Numbered from the stretch's first letter, positions 19,088 through 28,353 are shown. The stretch is DNA of 64,000 bases from Herbaspirillum sp. CF444 (GCF_000282135.1 NZ_AKJW01000061.1:62001-126000), one strand, 5' to 3'. Notes: generated by a model from the sequence alone, not told the origin. Translations and numbers: made by a program.

Positions 19088-19555
19088 TTAAGCAGGCTTG
19101 CCGCCGAGAAATCCACCCAGCAGGCTGCCGATTTCAGAACCGAGGTCGCCGCCGGCTTCCGGCACCTGACCGTTGGGTGTCAGGTGATCGACCAGGCCGG
19201 GAAGGATCTGGGCCAGATGACCGGCGATGTCGCCTTGCGGAATGCCGGTGGCTTGCGCCAGGCCGCTTAATTGATCGTCGCCGAGCGCCTGCGACACCTG
19301 GTCGCCGGAGACGGGCTGGTTTTGGCCGTTGCCGATCCAGGAGTCGACGATTTGCCCGAGACCGGCGTTTTGCAGCGTGCCGAGCAGGCCGCCCAATCCG
19401 CCAAGTCCTGCCAGCGCGCCGGAGCCGCCGGACTGGTTGTTGGCAAGCATGCCCAGTACCGCCTGAATCAGTGCAGCCTTGGGATCGGCGCTTGCGCCGG
19501 CATCGCCGCTTGCGTTGTTATTGAGTGCGCCAAGTACGCTGTCGAGTAAGCCCAT
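19088..19555 (-). CDS. YidB-like protein (DUF937)
   Basis: A 155-aa protein of low complexity, rich in Gly, Leu, Ala and Asn, starting MGLLDSVLGALNNN and ending GSLLGGFLGGKPA. The middle contains a conserved motif PVSGDQVSQALGDDQLSGLAQ typical of the DUF937/YidB family. No signal peptide or catalytic residues are evident and no function is established. GGAGAA lies upstream of the ATG at 19555, which fixes the start. It appears monocistronic. Confidence 0.85.
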   Translation of the reverse strand: MGLLDSVLGALNNNASGDAGASADPKAALIQAVLGMLANNQSGGSGALAGLGGLGGLLGTLQNAGLGQIVDSWIGNGQNQPVSGDQVSQALGDDQLSGLAQATGIPQGDIAGHLAQILPGLVDHLTPNGQVPEAGGDLGSEIGSLLGGFLGGKPA

Positions 19556-19754
19556 GAAATTCTCCAGAATCAAAAGTGAGGAAGATGTGCGGTGTCTGAT
19601 GCAGATCGCCGCAACTATGTAAAGCAAGCTGGTACAACGGTTTTTCGCTCTCCGGCGTTGTCGAAGGATGTCGAGGTGAGCCGGTTTTCGGTTCTTCCTC
19701 GCTTCCTTCGTTCCTCTCCCTTTTTATTTCTGTTTTCCTGTTTACTACCTTTAT

Positions 19755-20480
19755 TTACATTTCGCCCCAGATCGCGTTGATCGCCGCCAGCGCGCCGAGA
19801 CCGGCGGTTTCGGTGCGCAGCACGCGCGGTCCCATCGACAGCATCAGCGCGCCGTGGTCGCAGGCCAGGTTTTCTTCGGCATCGGTAAAACCGCCTTCGG
19901 GGCCGACCATCAGGCTCAGCGCCTGCGCCGGATGATGGCGCGCCCAATCGGACAGCGACTGCTCGCCGCGCGGCGACAGCAGGATGCGTTTGTGCAGGTC
20001 GCTCTGGGAGACCCAGCTGTTGAAGTCGGTGAGCGGCGACAATTGCGCCAGGCGATTACGGCCGCTTTGCTCGGCGGCGGCGTGGATGATGCCTTGCCAG
20101 TGGCTTTGCTTCTTTTCGGCGCGTTCGCTGTTGAGGCGCACTACGCAACGCTGAGACGCTAGCGGCTGGATGGCGGTGACGCCGAGTTCGACGGCCTTTT
20201 CGATGATCCAGTCCATTTTGGCTGCTTCCGGCAGGGCTTGCGCCAGCGTGACGGCGTAGGACAGCTCCGCTTCGCGCGGGGAAAAGGTCTTGACCTCGGC
20301 GTGGACGCGCTTCTTTTCCATCTGGGTGACGACGGCGGTGTATTCGCCGCCTTCGCCATTGAACAGCGTAATGGGATTGCCGACCTGCATCCGGATCACC
20401 TGAACATGATGCGCAACCTGATCGGGCAGGGCGAGCGTCGTACCGATGGCGAGCGGGTCGGGGCAATAAAAGCGGGGCAT
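19755..20480 (-). CDS. rsmE: 16S rRNA m3U1498 methyltransferase
   Basis: SPOUT-class SAM-dependent methyltransferase (241 aa) that methylates N3 of U1498 in the decoding region of 16S rRNA. The N-terminal PUA-like part starts MPRFYCPDPL. The C-terminal trefoil knot contains LMVGPEGGFTDAEE and MGPRVLRTETAGLGAL, the SAM-binding signature. Full length. The ATG at 20480 is chosen; an in-frame TTG two codons upstream is unlikely. Divergent from tkt. Confidence 0.95.
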   Translation of the reverse strand: MPRFYCPDPLAIGTTLALPDQVAHHVQVIRMQVGNPITLFNGEGGEYTAVVTQMEKKRVHAEVKTFSPREAELSYAVTLAQALPEAAKMDWIIEKAVELGVTAIQPLASQRCVVRLNSERAEKKQSHWQGIIHAAAEQSGRNRLAQLSPLTDFNSWVSQSDLHKRILLSPRGEQSLSDWARHHPAQALSLMVGPEGGFTDAEENLACDHGALMLSMGPRVLRTETAGLGALAAINAIWGEM

Positions 20481-20807
20481 GATCAACGGGTCCTGATGGG
20501 TGAGAACGGTGGAGCGAACAATTCCTGGTGGCCGGGCTACAGATCAATGTAAAGGGAAATTCGCGGGAAAGCAGCGGAAATTGCCTTCAGGCATGCTTTT
20601 CTGGCCCTGGCGGCGAAGCTTGATTTTAATTCTTCGGGCTTCTGTCTGGTAAAATACTTGGCTCAGTCTGGCTTGGTCCGGGAGTTCATCCGGGTCGACC
20701 GGCAAGGCATTCGAAATGTGCGTTAATGACGGCAAACCGCAGCTATCTCGCGGAAACCGCCAGAACGGCAATGATTCGACCGCAATCCGCAACTCTTTGA
20801 CATCGAC
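20481..20807. other. Divergent intergenic region rsmE / tkt
   Basis: This 327-nt spacer should contain promoters for both genes. TAAAAT at 20650-20655 on the plus strand is a possible -10 box for tkt, giving a leader of about 145 nt, but no good -35 is seen. No leader peptide or terminator is evident. Confidence 0.3.
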
Positions 20808-22802
20808 ATGACTTCCACACTCCCTACCGACAAGATGGCCAACGCGATCCGCGCGCTGGCAATGGACGCAGTACAAAAAGCAAATTCAGGACACCCAGGC
20901 GCGCCGATGGGGATGGCGGAAATCGCAGTCGCATTGTGGGCCAAGCACTATCGCCACAACCCGACCAATCCGCAATGGGCCAACCGCGACCGCTTCGTGT
21001 TGTCGAACGGACATGGTTCGATGCTGCAATACGCCTTGCTGCACCTGACCGGCTACGACCTGCCGATGGAAGAAATCAAGAACTTCCGTCAACTGCATTC
21101 CAAGACCGCCGGCCATCCGGAAGTCCACATCACCCCGGGCGTGGAAACCACCACCGGTCCGCTGGGCCAGGGCGTCACCAACGCCGTCGGCATGGCGCTG
21201 GCTGAAAAGTTGCTGGCTGCGGAATTCAACAAGCCCGACCTGGCTGTTGTCGATCATTACACTTATGCCTTCGTCGGCGATGGCTGCCTGATGGAAGGCA
21301 TCTCGCACGAAGCCTGCTCGCTGGCCGGCACGCTGCGTCTGTCCAAGCTGATCGTGCTGTACGACGACAACGGCATCTCCATCGACGGTCACGTTGAAGG
21401 CTGGTTCAAGGACGACACCCCGAAGCGTTTCGAAGCCTACGGCTGGAATGTCATCGCCGGCGTCGACGGCCACAACGTCGAAGCGGTCAACTCCGCCATC
21501 CATCAGGCCAAGCTGGCCGACAAGCCGACCCTGATCTGCTGCAAGACCGTGATCGGCAAGGGCTCGCCGAACCTGGCCGGCACCGACAAGGTCCACGGCG
21601 CGGCACTGGGCGACAAGGAAGTTGCAGCGGTGCGCGAAGCGCTGGGTTGGACGTCGGCGCCGTTTGAAATTCCTGCCGACATCTATTCCGCATGGGATGG
21701 CAAGGCGCAAGGACGGCAACTGGAAGCCGACTGGAACAAGCTGTTCCAGGCTTATCAGGCAAAGTATCCAAGCGAAGCCGCCGAACTGGTGCGTCGCCTC
21801 AAGGGCGAGCTGCCGGCCGGTTTCGACGCGGCGGTGCAGGCTTATATCGCCAGCACCATCGACAAGAAAGAAACCATCGCCACTCGCAAGGCCAGCCAGA
21901 ACGCGATCCAGGCTTATGCACAAGTGCTGCCGGAATTTCTCGGCGGTTCGGCCGACCTGACCGGCTCCAACCTGACCAACTGGAAAGAATCGGTGGCCGT
22001 GCGCGCCGACGTCGCCGGCAACCACATCAACTACGGCGTGCGCGAATTCGGCATGAGCGCGATCATGAACGGCATCGCCCTGCACGGCGGCTACATCCCG
22101 TTCGGCGCGACCTTCCTGACCTTCTCCGATTACAGCCGCAATGCGCTGCGCATGGCGGCGCTGATGCAGATCCGCTCGCTGTTCGTGTTCACGCATGACT
22201 CGATCGGCCTGGGCGAAGACGGCCCGACCCACCAGTCGGTCGAGCACGTTTCCAGCCTGCGCCTGATCCCGAACCTGGACAACTGGCGTCCATGCGACAC
22301 GGTCGAATCGGCCGTGGCATGGGAACAAGCGGTCAAGCGCAACGACGGTCCGAGCACGCTGATCTTCTCGCGCCAGAACCTGCCGTTTCAGGAACGTAGC
22401 GCGCAACAAGTCGCCGACATCAAGCGCGGCGGCTACATCCTGAAAGAAGCCAAGGACGCCAAGGTGATCCTGATCGCCACCGGCTCGGAAATCGAACTGG
22501 CGGTCAAGGCCGCCGACGAACTGGCGGCGCAAGGCATCCCGGCGCGCGTGGTTTCGATGCCGAGCACCGACGTGTTCGATCGCCAGGACGCGGCTTACAA
22601 GGCCAGCGTCCTGCAGCGCGGCGTGCCGCGCGTGGCGATCGAAGCCGGGGTGACCTCGACCTGGTACAAGTATGTCGGCCTGGAAGGCGCCGTGGTCGGT
22701 ATCGATACCTTCGGTGAATCGGCGCCGGCAGGCGTGCTGTTCAAGCATTTCGGCTTCACCGTCGAAAACGTCGTCGCCAAGGCCAAGCTGATCCTGGCAT
22801 GA
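20808..22802 (+). CDS. tkt: Transketolase
   Basis: Thiamine-diphosphate enzyme (664 aa) of the pentose phosphate pathway that transfers two-carbon units between ketoses and aldoses. The ThDP-binding motif [13 protein letters not shown]...NGISIDG is at about residues 155-190, the catalytic Glu region [15 protein letters not shown] and the transketolase motif [13 protein letters not shown] follow, and the C-terminal domain is complete. Its stop overlaps the next gene's start (ATGA, 22799-22802). It stands in a tkt-GNAT-gap order, so sugar-phosphate enzymes are expressed together. Confidence 0.97.
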   Translation: MTSTLPTDKMANAIRALAMDAVQKANSGHPGAPMGMAEIAVALWAKHYRHNPTNPQWANRDRFVLSNGHGSMLQYALLHLTGYDLPMEEIKNFRQLHSKTAGHPEVHITPGVETTTGPLGQGVTNAVGMALAEKLLAAEFNKPDLAVVDHYTYAFVGDGCLMEGISHEACSLAGTLRLSKLIVLYDDNGISIDGHVEGWFKDDTPKRFEAYGWNVIAGVDGHNVEAVNSAIHQAKLADKPTLICCKTVIGKGSPNLAGTDKVHGAALGDKEVAAVREALGWTSAPFEIPADIYSAWDGKAQGRQLEADWNKLFQAYQAKYPSEAAELVRRLKGELPAGFDAAVQAYIASTIDKKETIATRKASQNAIQAYAQVLPEFLGGSADLTGSNLTNWKESVAVRADVAGNHINYGVREFGMSAIMNGIALHGGYIPFGATFLTFSDYSRNALRMAALMQIRSLFVFTHDSIGLGEDGPTHQSVEHVSSLRLIPNLDNWRPCDTVESAVAWEQAVKRNDGPSTLIFSRQNLPFQERSAQQVADIKRGGYILKEAKDAKVILIATGSEIELAVKAADELAAQGIPARVVSMPSTDVFDRQDAAYKASVLQRGVPRVAIEAGVTSTWYKYVGLEGAVVGIDTFGESAPAGVLFKHFGFTVENVVAKAKLILA

Positions 22803-23377
22803 GTGTCTCCGGCAACGACATCATCAACGTCGTCGGCCCGGTAACGGTGCGGCGCGCGACGGTCGACGATGCCGCGCTGATCGCCCAGGTGCGCATCGAC
22901 AGCTGGCGTGCAGCGTACCGCGGCATGATCCCGGATGCCTATCTGGACGGCATGAAGGTGGAAGACAGCACGCGCATGTGGACGCGCGTGCTGAGCGCCG
23001 CCTCCGACGCTGCCTGTACTTTCGTGGCGGAAGTCGAAGGCGAACTGGTCGGTTTCGGGGCAGGCATCACGCTGGCGGAACGCAAGCTCGATTTCGATGC
23101 CGAACTGACGGCGTTATACGTTTTACCCTCGGCTCAGCGCGCCGGCATCGGCCGTCGCCTGCTGACCGAAGTGGCGGCAACACTGGGCGCGGCAGGCGCG
23201 CCCAACATGCTGGTCTGGGTGCTGGCGCAAAACGGCAAGGCGCGTGATTTTTACGCCCATCTCGATGCGCAGCTGCTGGCAGAACAGACCTTCAAGTGGG
23301 ACGAACTGGATTTGATCGAAGTCGCTTACGGGTGGCGCGACATCCAATCCATCGGCAAGATTACTACTGTTTCTTAA
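22799..23377 (+). CDS. GNAT family N-acetyltransferase
   Basis: A 192-aa acetyltransferase. The fold signature includes [31 protein letters not shown] near the N-terminus and the acetyl-CoA loop [12 protein letters not shown] near residues 111-122. It is translationally coupled to tkt by a 4-nt overlap and lies 9 nt before gap. The substrate is unknown; protein acetylation or metabolite repair are both possible given its position between two glycolytic/pentose-phosphate genes. Confidence 0.88.
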   Translation: MSVSGNDIINVVGPVTVRRATVDDAALIAQVRIDSWRAAYRGMIPDAYLDGMKVEDSTRMWTRVLSAASDAACTFVAEVEGELVGFGAGITLAERKLDFDAELTALYVLPSAQRAGIGRRLLTEVAATLGAAGAPNMLVWVLAQNGKARDFYAHLDAQLLAEQTFKWDELDLIEVAYGWRDIQSIGKITTVS

Positions 23378-23386
23378 GGAGAAAAC

Positions 23387-24400
23387 ATGACTATCCGCGT
23401 TGCAATCAATGGCTACGGCCGTATCGGCCGCAATATCCTCCGCGCTCACTACGAAGGCGGTAAAAAACACGACATCCAGATCGTGGCCATCAACGACCTG
23501 GGCGATCCAAAAACCAACGCCCACCTGACCCAATACGACACCACCCACGGCAAGTTCCCCGGCACCGTGACAGTCGACGGCGACTCCATCGTCGTCAACG
23601 GCGACCGCATCAAGGTGCTGGCGCAACGCAATCCGGCAGAACTGCCATGGGGCGAACTGGGCGTGGACGTCGTGCTGGAATGCACCGGCTTTTTCACCAC
23701 CAAGGAAAAGGCCAGCGCCCACCTGAAGGGCGGCGCCAAGAAAGTCATCATCTCCGCGCCAGGCGGCAAGGATGTCGACGCGACCGTCGTGTTCGGCGTC
23801 AATGACGGCGTGCTGAAGGCTTCCGACACGGTGATCTCCAACGCATCGTGCACCACCAACTGCCTGGCGCCGCTGGTTCAGCCGCTGCATGAAAAGATCG
23901 GCCTGGTCAACGGCCTGATGACAACCGTCCACGCCTACACCAACGACCAGGTGCTGACCGACGTTTATCACGAAGACCTGCGCCGCGCGCGTTCGGCCAC
24001 GCAATCGATGATCCCGGCCAAGACCGGCGCCGCTTCCGCAGTCGGCCTGGTGCTGCCTGAACTGAACGGCAAGCTGGACGGCTACGCGATCCGCGTTCCG
24101 ACCATCAACGTCTCGATCGTCGACCTGTCGTTCATCGCTGCACGCGACACGACCGTGGACGAAGTCAACGCCATCATGAAGGCCGCTTCCGAAGCCGGTC
24201 CGCTCAAGGGCATCCTGACCTACAACACCGAGCCGCTGGTGTCGGTCGACTTCAACCACAATCCGGCATCGTCGAACTTCGATTCGACCCTGACCAAGGT
24301 CTCCGGCCGTCTGGTCAAGGTCTCGTCGTGGTACGACAACGAGTGGGGCTTCTCGAACCGCATGCTGGACACTACCGTGGCGCTGGTTTCGGCAAAATAA
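23387..24400 (+). CDS. gap: Type I glyceraldehyde-3-phosphate dehydrogenase
   Basis: Cytosolic tetrameric dehydrogenase (337 aa) that oxidises glyceraldehyde-3-phosphate to 1,3-bisphosphoglycerate. NAD-binding GYGRIGRN is at residues 9-16, and the active-site [12 protein letters not shown] has nucleophile C155. The terminal [12 protein letters not shown] segment is intact. AAGGAG precedes the ATG. A strong terminator follows at 24531-24566, ending the tkt-GNAT-gap unit. Confidence 0.97.
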   Translation: MTIRVAINGYGRIGRNILRAHYEGGKKHDIQIVAINDLGDPKTNAHLTQYDTTHGKFPGTVTVDGDSIVVNGDRIKVLAQRNPAELPWGELGVDVVLECTGFFTTKEKASAHLKGGAKKVIISAPGGKDVDATVVFGVNDGVLKASDTVISNASCTTNCLAPLVQPLHEKIGLVNGLMTTVHAYTNDQVLTDVYHEDLRRARSATQSMIPAKTGAASAVGLVLPELNGKLDGYAIRVPTINVSIVDLSFIAARDTTVDEVNAIMKAASEAGPLKGILTYNTEPLVSVDFNHNPASSNFDSTLTKVSGRLVKVSSWYDNEWGFSNRMLDTTVALVSAK

Positions 24401-24530
24401 TCGGGGTTTGCCTGGGCATTTCTCATTGATCCGGCCTAATTGGGCTTCTTTTCATCGCATGCTTGTCAGGCGTTGTCTAAGAAAATACATTGGGCGGATC
24501 AATTACCAGACTTGCCGATAGGTTCTGGAA

Positions 24531-24566
24531 AGGCTGTTGCAAATCCGTTTGCGACAGCCTTTTTAT
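24531..24566 (+). terminator. Rho-independent terminator downstream of gap
   Basis: AGGCTGTTGCAAA pairs with TTTGCGACAGCCT (one mismatch) around a TCCG loop and is followed by TTTTTATT. It lies 130 nt after the gap stop and just before the next gene. Confidence 0.85.
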
Positions 24567-24599
24567 TGACGGTTTAATAATAATCAATCGAGGGATGTA

Positions 24600-25097
24600 A
24601 TGTCATCGTCACCTTTTTCTATCGCACGTAGCCATGGCGTCAAGCTGATGGGCATGCTGGCGCTGAGCCTGACGCTGAGCGCTTGCGACTATGTCGCCAG
24701 TTTCAGCAAACCGAAGCAGACACCGGAAGAAGCCAAGGCCGAAGGCATCGCATTGGGCGCAGGCTGCCGTCAGGCCGGCCAGAGCCTCGAAGACTGCTAT
24801 CAACGCAATCCGGACAGCCTGAAGGCGGGTATTTTCGCCGGCTGGAAGGACATGCACGAATACATGGCGGCCAAGAACATCCAGACCGTCGCGCCGCCAC
24901 CGCCGCCGATGGCTGACAAGCCCGACGCCGAGGCGGACGCCGCCAAGGATGCGCCCAAAGACGATCGCGCCGCGCGCCGTGAGCGCCGTGAACGCGAGCG
25001 AGCTGAAAAAGACAAGGACGCCGCCAAAAGCAAGGATAGCGATAGCGACTCCAAAAGCAGCAGGAAAAACCGCGACGACGGTTCCTCCAAAAAATAA
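24600..25097 (+). CDS. Putative lipoprotein with charged C-terminal tail
   Basis: A 165-aa protein with a signal peptide and lipobox LSAC (Cys29), so it should be lipidated and membrane anchored. The mature N-terminal part (residues 30-100) contains three Cys residues and a conserved-looking KAEGIALGAGCRQAGQSLEDCYQ segment. A proline run (VAPPPPPM) leads into a tail of about 55 residues almost wholly of D, K, R, S, A and E, predicted disordered. A GAGGGA precedes the ATG. I do not recognise a family; no function assigned. Confidence 0.75.
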   Translation: MSSSPFSIARSHGVKLMGMLALSLTLSACDYVASFSKPKQTPEEAKAEGIALGAGCRQAGQSLEDCYQRNPDSLKAGIFAGWKDMHEYMAAKNIQTVAPPPPPMADKPDAEADAAKDAPKDDRAARRERRERERAEKDKDAAKSKDSDSDSKSSRKNRDDGSSKK

Positions 25098-25164
25098 GCA
25101 GGGCATCCTTGGCATCGACAAGATGCGCCTGAACAAGGATTAGCTGATCTGCGTAATCTGCATG

Positions 25165-25190
25165 ACGCCCCGCCAGTCGGGGCGTTTTTC
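25165..25190 (+). terminator. Rho-independent terminator downstream of the lipoprotein gene
   Basis: ACGCCCCG / CGGGGCGT around CCAGT, followed by a T-run. Confidence 0.8.
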
Positions 25191-25300
25191 ATTGAGGAGC
25201 GGGAACGGCGGCGCTCATGCCGACAAGAATGATGTCGCAGATTTTGCTTTTCCCTGCAAGGCAGTGCATCATGCACGTCTTCACGCACGACAACAAAAAC

Positions 25301-26029
25301 ATGAACGCTCCTCTGATCGTCAAATCGCCCGAGAGTCACCCGCACGTTCCCGAAACCGCTTTCGGCATCTGGTTTTTGCAAACGCCTACCTGGACCGTGC
25401 ATGTCCTGGAGCGCGCGTTCAAGGATCTGGAGTCCTTGATCCCGAATCGCCTGCCGTCCTATCCGGTGGTCGCCGACGTCGGTTGCGGCTGGGGACGTTC
25501 GCTGAAGAAATTGCATGATCGCTTTGCGCCGCAGCGGCTGATCGGCATGGACATCGATCCGGCCATGCTGGAGGCAGCCGCCAAAGAGGCGAACGCAGAG
25601 GGTATCCGGGCCGAACTCATCCAATGCTCGAGTTCGCACATGACGCTGGAGGACAATAGCGTCGACCTGTTGTTTTGCCATCAGACCTTCCACCACCTGA
25701 TCGAGCAGGAAGAAGCGATCCAGGAGTTTTTTCGCGTGCTGAAACCTGGCGGCGTTTTGTTGTTTGCCGAGTCGACCAAACGCTATATCCATTCCTGGAT
25801 GATCCGTTTGTTGTTCCGTCATCCGATGGACGTGCAGAAGACGGCGGAGGAATATCTCGCGCTGGTGCGCAGCGCGGGCTTCCGGGTTGCGCCGGAATCG
25901 ATTTCCTATCCTTACCTGTGGTGGAGCCGCGAAGACCTGGGGCTCATGGAGCGTCTGCTCAAGATCAAGCCGAAGGCGGAGCGGGAAGAGACATTGATCA
26001 ATCTGGTGGCCGTCAAGCCGTCGACGTAA
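25301..26029 (+). CDS. Class I SAM-dependent methyltransferase
   Basis: A 242-aa methyltransferase with motif I VVADVGCGWGRSL at about residues 50-62, acidic motif II LIGMDID, and post-motifs NSVDLLFCHQTFHHL and VLKPGGVLLFAES, as in UbiE/ubiquinone-type enzymes. The substrate cannot be told. The start is uncertain: ATG 25301 (MNAPLIVK) gives the compact family form, while ATG 25271 has AAGG upstream. It is followed by a convergent fimbrial gene and appears monocistronic. Confidence 0.82.
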   Translation: MNAPLIVKSPESHPHVPETAFGIWFLQTPTWTVHVLERAFKDLESLIPNRLPSYPVVADVGCGWGRSLKKLHDRFAPQRLIGMDIDPAMLEAAAKEANAEGIRAELIQCSSSHMTLEDNSVDLLFCHQTFHHLIEQEEAIQEFFRVLKPGGVLLFAESTKRYIHSWMIRLLFRHPMDVQKTAEEYLALVRSAGFRVAPESISYPYLWWSREDLGLMERLLKIKPKAEREETLINLVAVKPST

Positions 26030-26091
26030 GCCATGAGGCGGGAGAAAGGCGGGACGACATGCCAGGCAATACCGTCCTGCGTTTCACGCGA

Positions 26092-27186
26092 TCAACTGTA
26101 GTTGATCGTAAACGTGACGATGCTGCTGACCAGGCCGCCCGTGACACGATTCCTCTGCGTCTGATAGTAGCGTGCAATGAAGGGAATCACGTATGTGCCA
26201 TCCTTGGTGGGGCCGACATTCAATCTGTTGCCTCCCAGATCAATAGGAGTCGTGGCGCCGTTCCACTGACTGAGCACCTGAATGCCAACATTTTTTGCCC
26301 CGCCATTGGTCGTATTCAATTGCGGCAGCACGCCGTCGGCCGGAAACGTTCCCGGCGCATAGTTTCCCGAGTTTGAATCGAATGACAATTGCACCGTAGG
26401 AGGGATCCCGGTTCCCCTGACGCAGTTCAATGCAATATTGAACGGCTTGTCTGCGACCGTCGTACCTTTGCCTTTTAACTCCGTTGACTGGATTTTTTTC
26501 AACGTGACGGTCTGGTTCACGCTACCCGCGTCGACAGTACATGTGGGCGTGACAATGGAAATGATGTTGGCGGTCAGCCATGAGGTGATGTAGGGCTTGC
26601 CCGACCCGCTGCCATCGAAATAAGCAGTGCTGTACTGGCCGGGCGTGAGCGTGCCGCTTCCTGTCGCAGCAGCGATTTTATATATCTGAATCTGAAATTG
26701 CGTATTCGAATAGACCACGCCGAAAGATTGATTGGCAATGGCAATGCCGTTGCTGCCTGCCGTTGTGTAGTACTGCGTCGATCCGCCGTTCGCCGTGCCA
26801 ACGACGCGAGCCATGCGCACGCCGATGCCTGGAATGTTGGTGCTGAATACGTTGTCCGGAATGCCGGCGCCGGTGACCAGATTTCCCTGTAAAGCGACCG
26901 CATATGCCTGCCCTCCGCCAGGACAGCGGGCGGTGGCCTCATAGTAGTTGCCGGTGGGGGCAACATTGGAACTGGCGACTGGAATGATCGTGGAAAAATT
27001 TGCCAGCATGGTGCCTACTTGATCGGTAGGTTTCACGACGACGGTTCCCCCCTGCATCTGGACCGCGATGTTGTTCCAGTTCGAAAGCAGCGAACAGGAT
27101 GCTGACGCATCGTGCATGCCGAACAACGTAGCGAAGAGCAGAGCGATGCCGGACAAAGCAACGCGACCTTTACGGATTGTTTTCAT
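26092..27186 (-). CDS. Two-domain fimbrial adhesin / fimbrial protein
   Basis: A 364-aa secreted protein. A Sec signal (MKTIRKGRVALSGIALLFATLFG...ASA) is followed by an N-terminal domain of about 170 aa with a Cys pair (CSLL...RCPGG), Gly/Asn/Thr-rich as in pilus-tip lectin domains. The C-terminal FimA-like pilin domain starts near CTVDAGSVNQTVTLKKI, has a second Cys (NCVRG), and ends with the strand VTFTINYS used in donor-strand exchange. This is the layout of a chaperone-usher tip adhesin, but no chaperone, usher or major pilin gene is nearby. The base composition is more A/T-rich than the flanking core genes. Confidence 0.75.
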   Translation of the reverse strand: MKTIRKGRVALSGIALLFATLFGMHDASASCSLLSNWNNIAVQMQGGTVVVKPTDQVGTMLANFSTIIPVASSNVAPTGNYYEATARCPGGGQAYAVALQGNLVTGAGIPDNVFSTNIPGIGVRMARVVGTANGGSTQYYTTAGSNGIAIANQSFGVVYSNTQFQIQIYKIAAATGSGTLTPGQYSTAYFDGSGSGKPYITSWLTANIISIVTPTCTVDAGSVNQTVTLKKIQSTELKGKGTTVADKPFNIALNCVRGTGIPPTVQLSFDSNSGNYAPGTFPADGVLPQLNTTNGGAKNVGIQVLSQWNGATTPIDLGGNRLNVGPTKDGTYVIPFIARYYQTQRNRVTGGLVSSIVTFTINYS

Positions 27187-27640
27187 GGAAGTGACTTTGA
27201 GTTTGTTGGTGAATGTGCGGGGAAGGCAGGGATTCATCCTAGGCAAGCAGTGTTGTTTCTTATATAAGAAAAATCTCAAAGTCGCCCACGTCCCAAGATA
27301 CGGTCTGATTTTTAGGAAAACCTCTGCAGGTTCTTCGTGCTCTTGTCTGGACCGGGATTGAAAAGCGGCGAGGCGTACATCGTTCATCTGATGAGCGGCA
27401 TTGTCGTCGTCGACACGCAATGCATGCTGTGTTCTCAATGCACCGATGAGAGTGCATTGCATGGGCGATTCGTTTGGTCTTGGGCGGCAGGCTGCTGAGG
27501 TGTACTTGCCCTGAACTACGGATATTGCTTATCGCAAAATTGGCGATGTCCATGATCGACGCGCGTGGATTGGCTTAGACGACCTCGATCCACTTCATCA
27601 ACGTCGGTGAAACGCATCTAAAAATGACCGTCTCCCGAAC
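27187..27640. other. Intergenic region upstream of the fimbrial gene, with a 16-bp palindrome
   Basis: No credible gene is seen. A perfect palindrome TTTCTTATATAAGAAA occupies 27256-27271, 70 nt upstream of the fimbrial start, and could be an operator or contain its -10 region. A short stem CAATGCAC/GTGCATTG lies at 27436-27459. The rest looks like decayed or non-coding island sequence. Confidence 0.5.
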
Positions 27641-27669
27641 AAAAAAAGAGGGCCAAGCCCTCTTTTTTT
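27641..27669. terminator. Terminator after the minus-strand peptide gene (bidirectional)
   Basis: Thirteen-base arms AAAAAAAGAGGGC and GCCCTCTTTTTTT around CAA form a hairpin with T-runs in both directions. On the minus strand it ends the transcript of the 40-aa peptide gene 20 nt after its stop. Its core GAGGGC/GCCCTC is the same as in the terminator after the plus-strand peptide gene. Confidence 0.88.
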
Positions 27670-27689
27670 AATCGATCTTCAGATCGGAT

Positions 27690-27812
27690 TCAGACCGGGG
27701 TCGGGCCTGGCAGCGGCGCCGCCGGTTTCTTTTGGCAAGGATTGCCACAGCATTTTGGTCTGCAAAAACCTCCGGAGATATTTTCCAACTGCGAACGATC
27801 GATTTGTTTCAT
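27690..27812 (-). CDS. Double-glycine-leader Cys-rich peptide (microcin-like), copy 2
   Basis: A 40-codon gene. The leader MKQIDRSQLENISGG (15 aa) ends with the Gly-Gly cut site for C39 peptidase exporters. The predicted 25-aa core begins FCRPKCCGNPCQKK and ends APLPGPTPV: four Cys, basic at the front, proline-rich at the back. AGGAG precedes the ATG by 6 nt and a terminator follows directly, so it is a compact single-gene unit. It is transcribed divergently from the paralogous 52-aa peptide gene, whose leader differs at only four positions. Export by the C39 ABC system at 29445-34128 is inferred. Bacteriocin, signalling or metal-binding roles are all possible. Confidence 0.82.
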   Translation of the reverse strand: MKQIDRSQLENISGGFCRPKCCGNPCQKKPAAPLPGPTPV

Positions 27813-28194
27813 CTGCTACTCCTGTGTGAATAAATAAAAATTGCTTAGACAGCAAATCGATTTTAAAGAAGGGTCTCGTTGGAATATATGAGAAAACTCT
27901 TGAAATAACCCCTCCAGTATTTCCGGGCACAACTGCTGCCAATGACAAATCCATCCATCGGCATTTAGAACGCATCTCACGCCTATTGATGAAATGCGTT
28001 CTAAAAATAAAAAACAGTCGCAAGCCTGATCCGGTCAATGGTTATCAATTGTTTCTGCGGACCAATTCCATCATGTGATTTTCGGGGAAAACAGCACCGC
28101 GATGGTGTTTGAGAGTTTTCTCATAGGTATGCGCTTCCTTCTTGGCTACGATGCAGCTGCTGCAATTTGCAGCGTCATTTACAAGGAGTAATCC
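27813..28194. promoter_or_regulatory. Shared divergent promoter region of the two peptide genes
   Basis: The 13-bp motif AGAGTTTTCTCAT occurs once on each strand, at 27888-27900 (minus) and 28112-28124 (plus). The copies end 75 and 70 nt before the start codons of their respective peptide genes. Between them, TTTAGAACGCAT (27964-27975) and its exact complement ATGCGTTCTAAA (27994-28005) form a 12-bp inverted repeat with an 18-nt spacer. The arrangement suggests that one regulator or sigma factor controls both genes together. No regulator gene is found in the island. Confidence 0.65.
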
Positions 28195-28353
28195 ATGAAA
28201 CAACTCGATCGCACCCAACTGGAAAATGTGGCCGGCGGCACTTTCTGCCAACCCAAGAATGCTTGCAAGCCAGTGCAAAAACCATGTAGCGCGGCGCTGC
28301 CAGTTCCAAGCGTGTCCGTGTCATTGGGCTTTGGCGTGAGCGTTAGCATTTAA
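28195..28353 (+). CDS. Double-glycine-leader peptide (microcin-like), copy 1
   Basis: A 52-codon gene. The 15-aa leader MKQLDRTQLENVAGG ends in Gly-Gly. The predicted core of 37 aa begins TFCQPKNACKPVQKPC (three Cys, basic) and continues into a Pro/Ser/Val tail ending VSVSLGFGVSVSI, with alternating hydrophobic and small polar residues. AAGGAG lies 6 nt before the ATG. Core positions FC.PK, QK and LP.P match copy 2 at 27690-27812. A terminator hairpin follows, then the acyltransferase and export genes on the same strand. No immunity gene is recognised nearby. The function is inferred from leader and exporter only. Confidence 0.86.
   Translation: MKQLDRTQLENVAGGTFCQPKNACKPVQKPCSAALPVPSVSVSLGFGVSVSI

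Noticed and set aside
20886-22748. 620-codon open frame antisense to tkt
   Set aside because: The plus strand encodes a full-length transketolase with all motifs; the antisense frame is the usual shadow of high-G+C third positions and shows no domain.
28045-28278. 77-codon minus-strand frame overlapping the GG-leader peptide gene
   Set aside because: No Shine-Dalgarno, and it overlaps the well-supported peptide gene and its promoter on the opposite strand; no leader motif. The strong AAGGAG and Gly-Gly leader favour the plus-strand reading.
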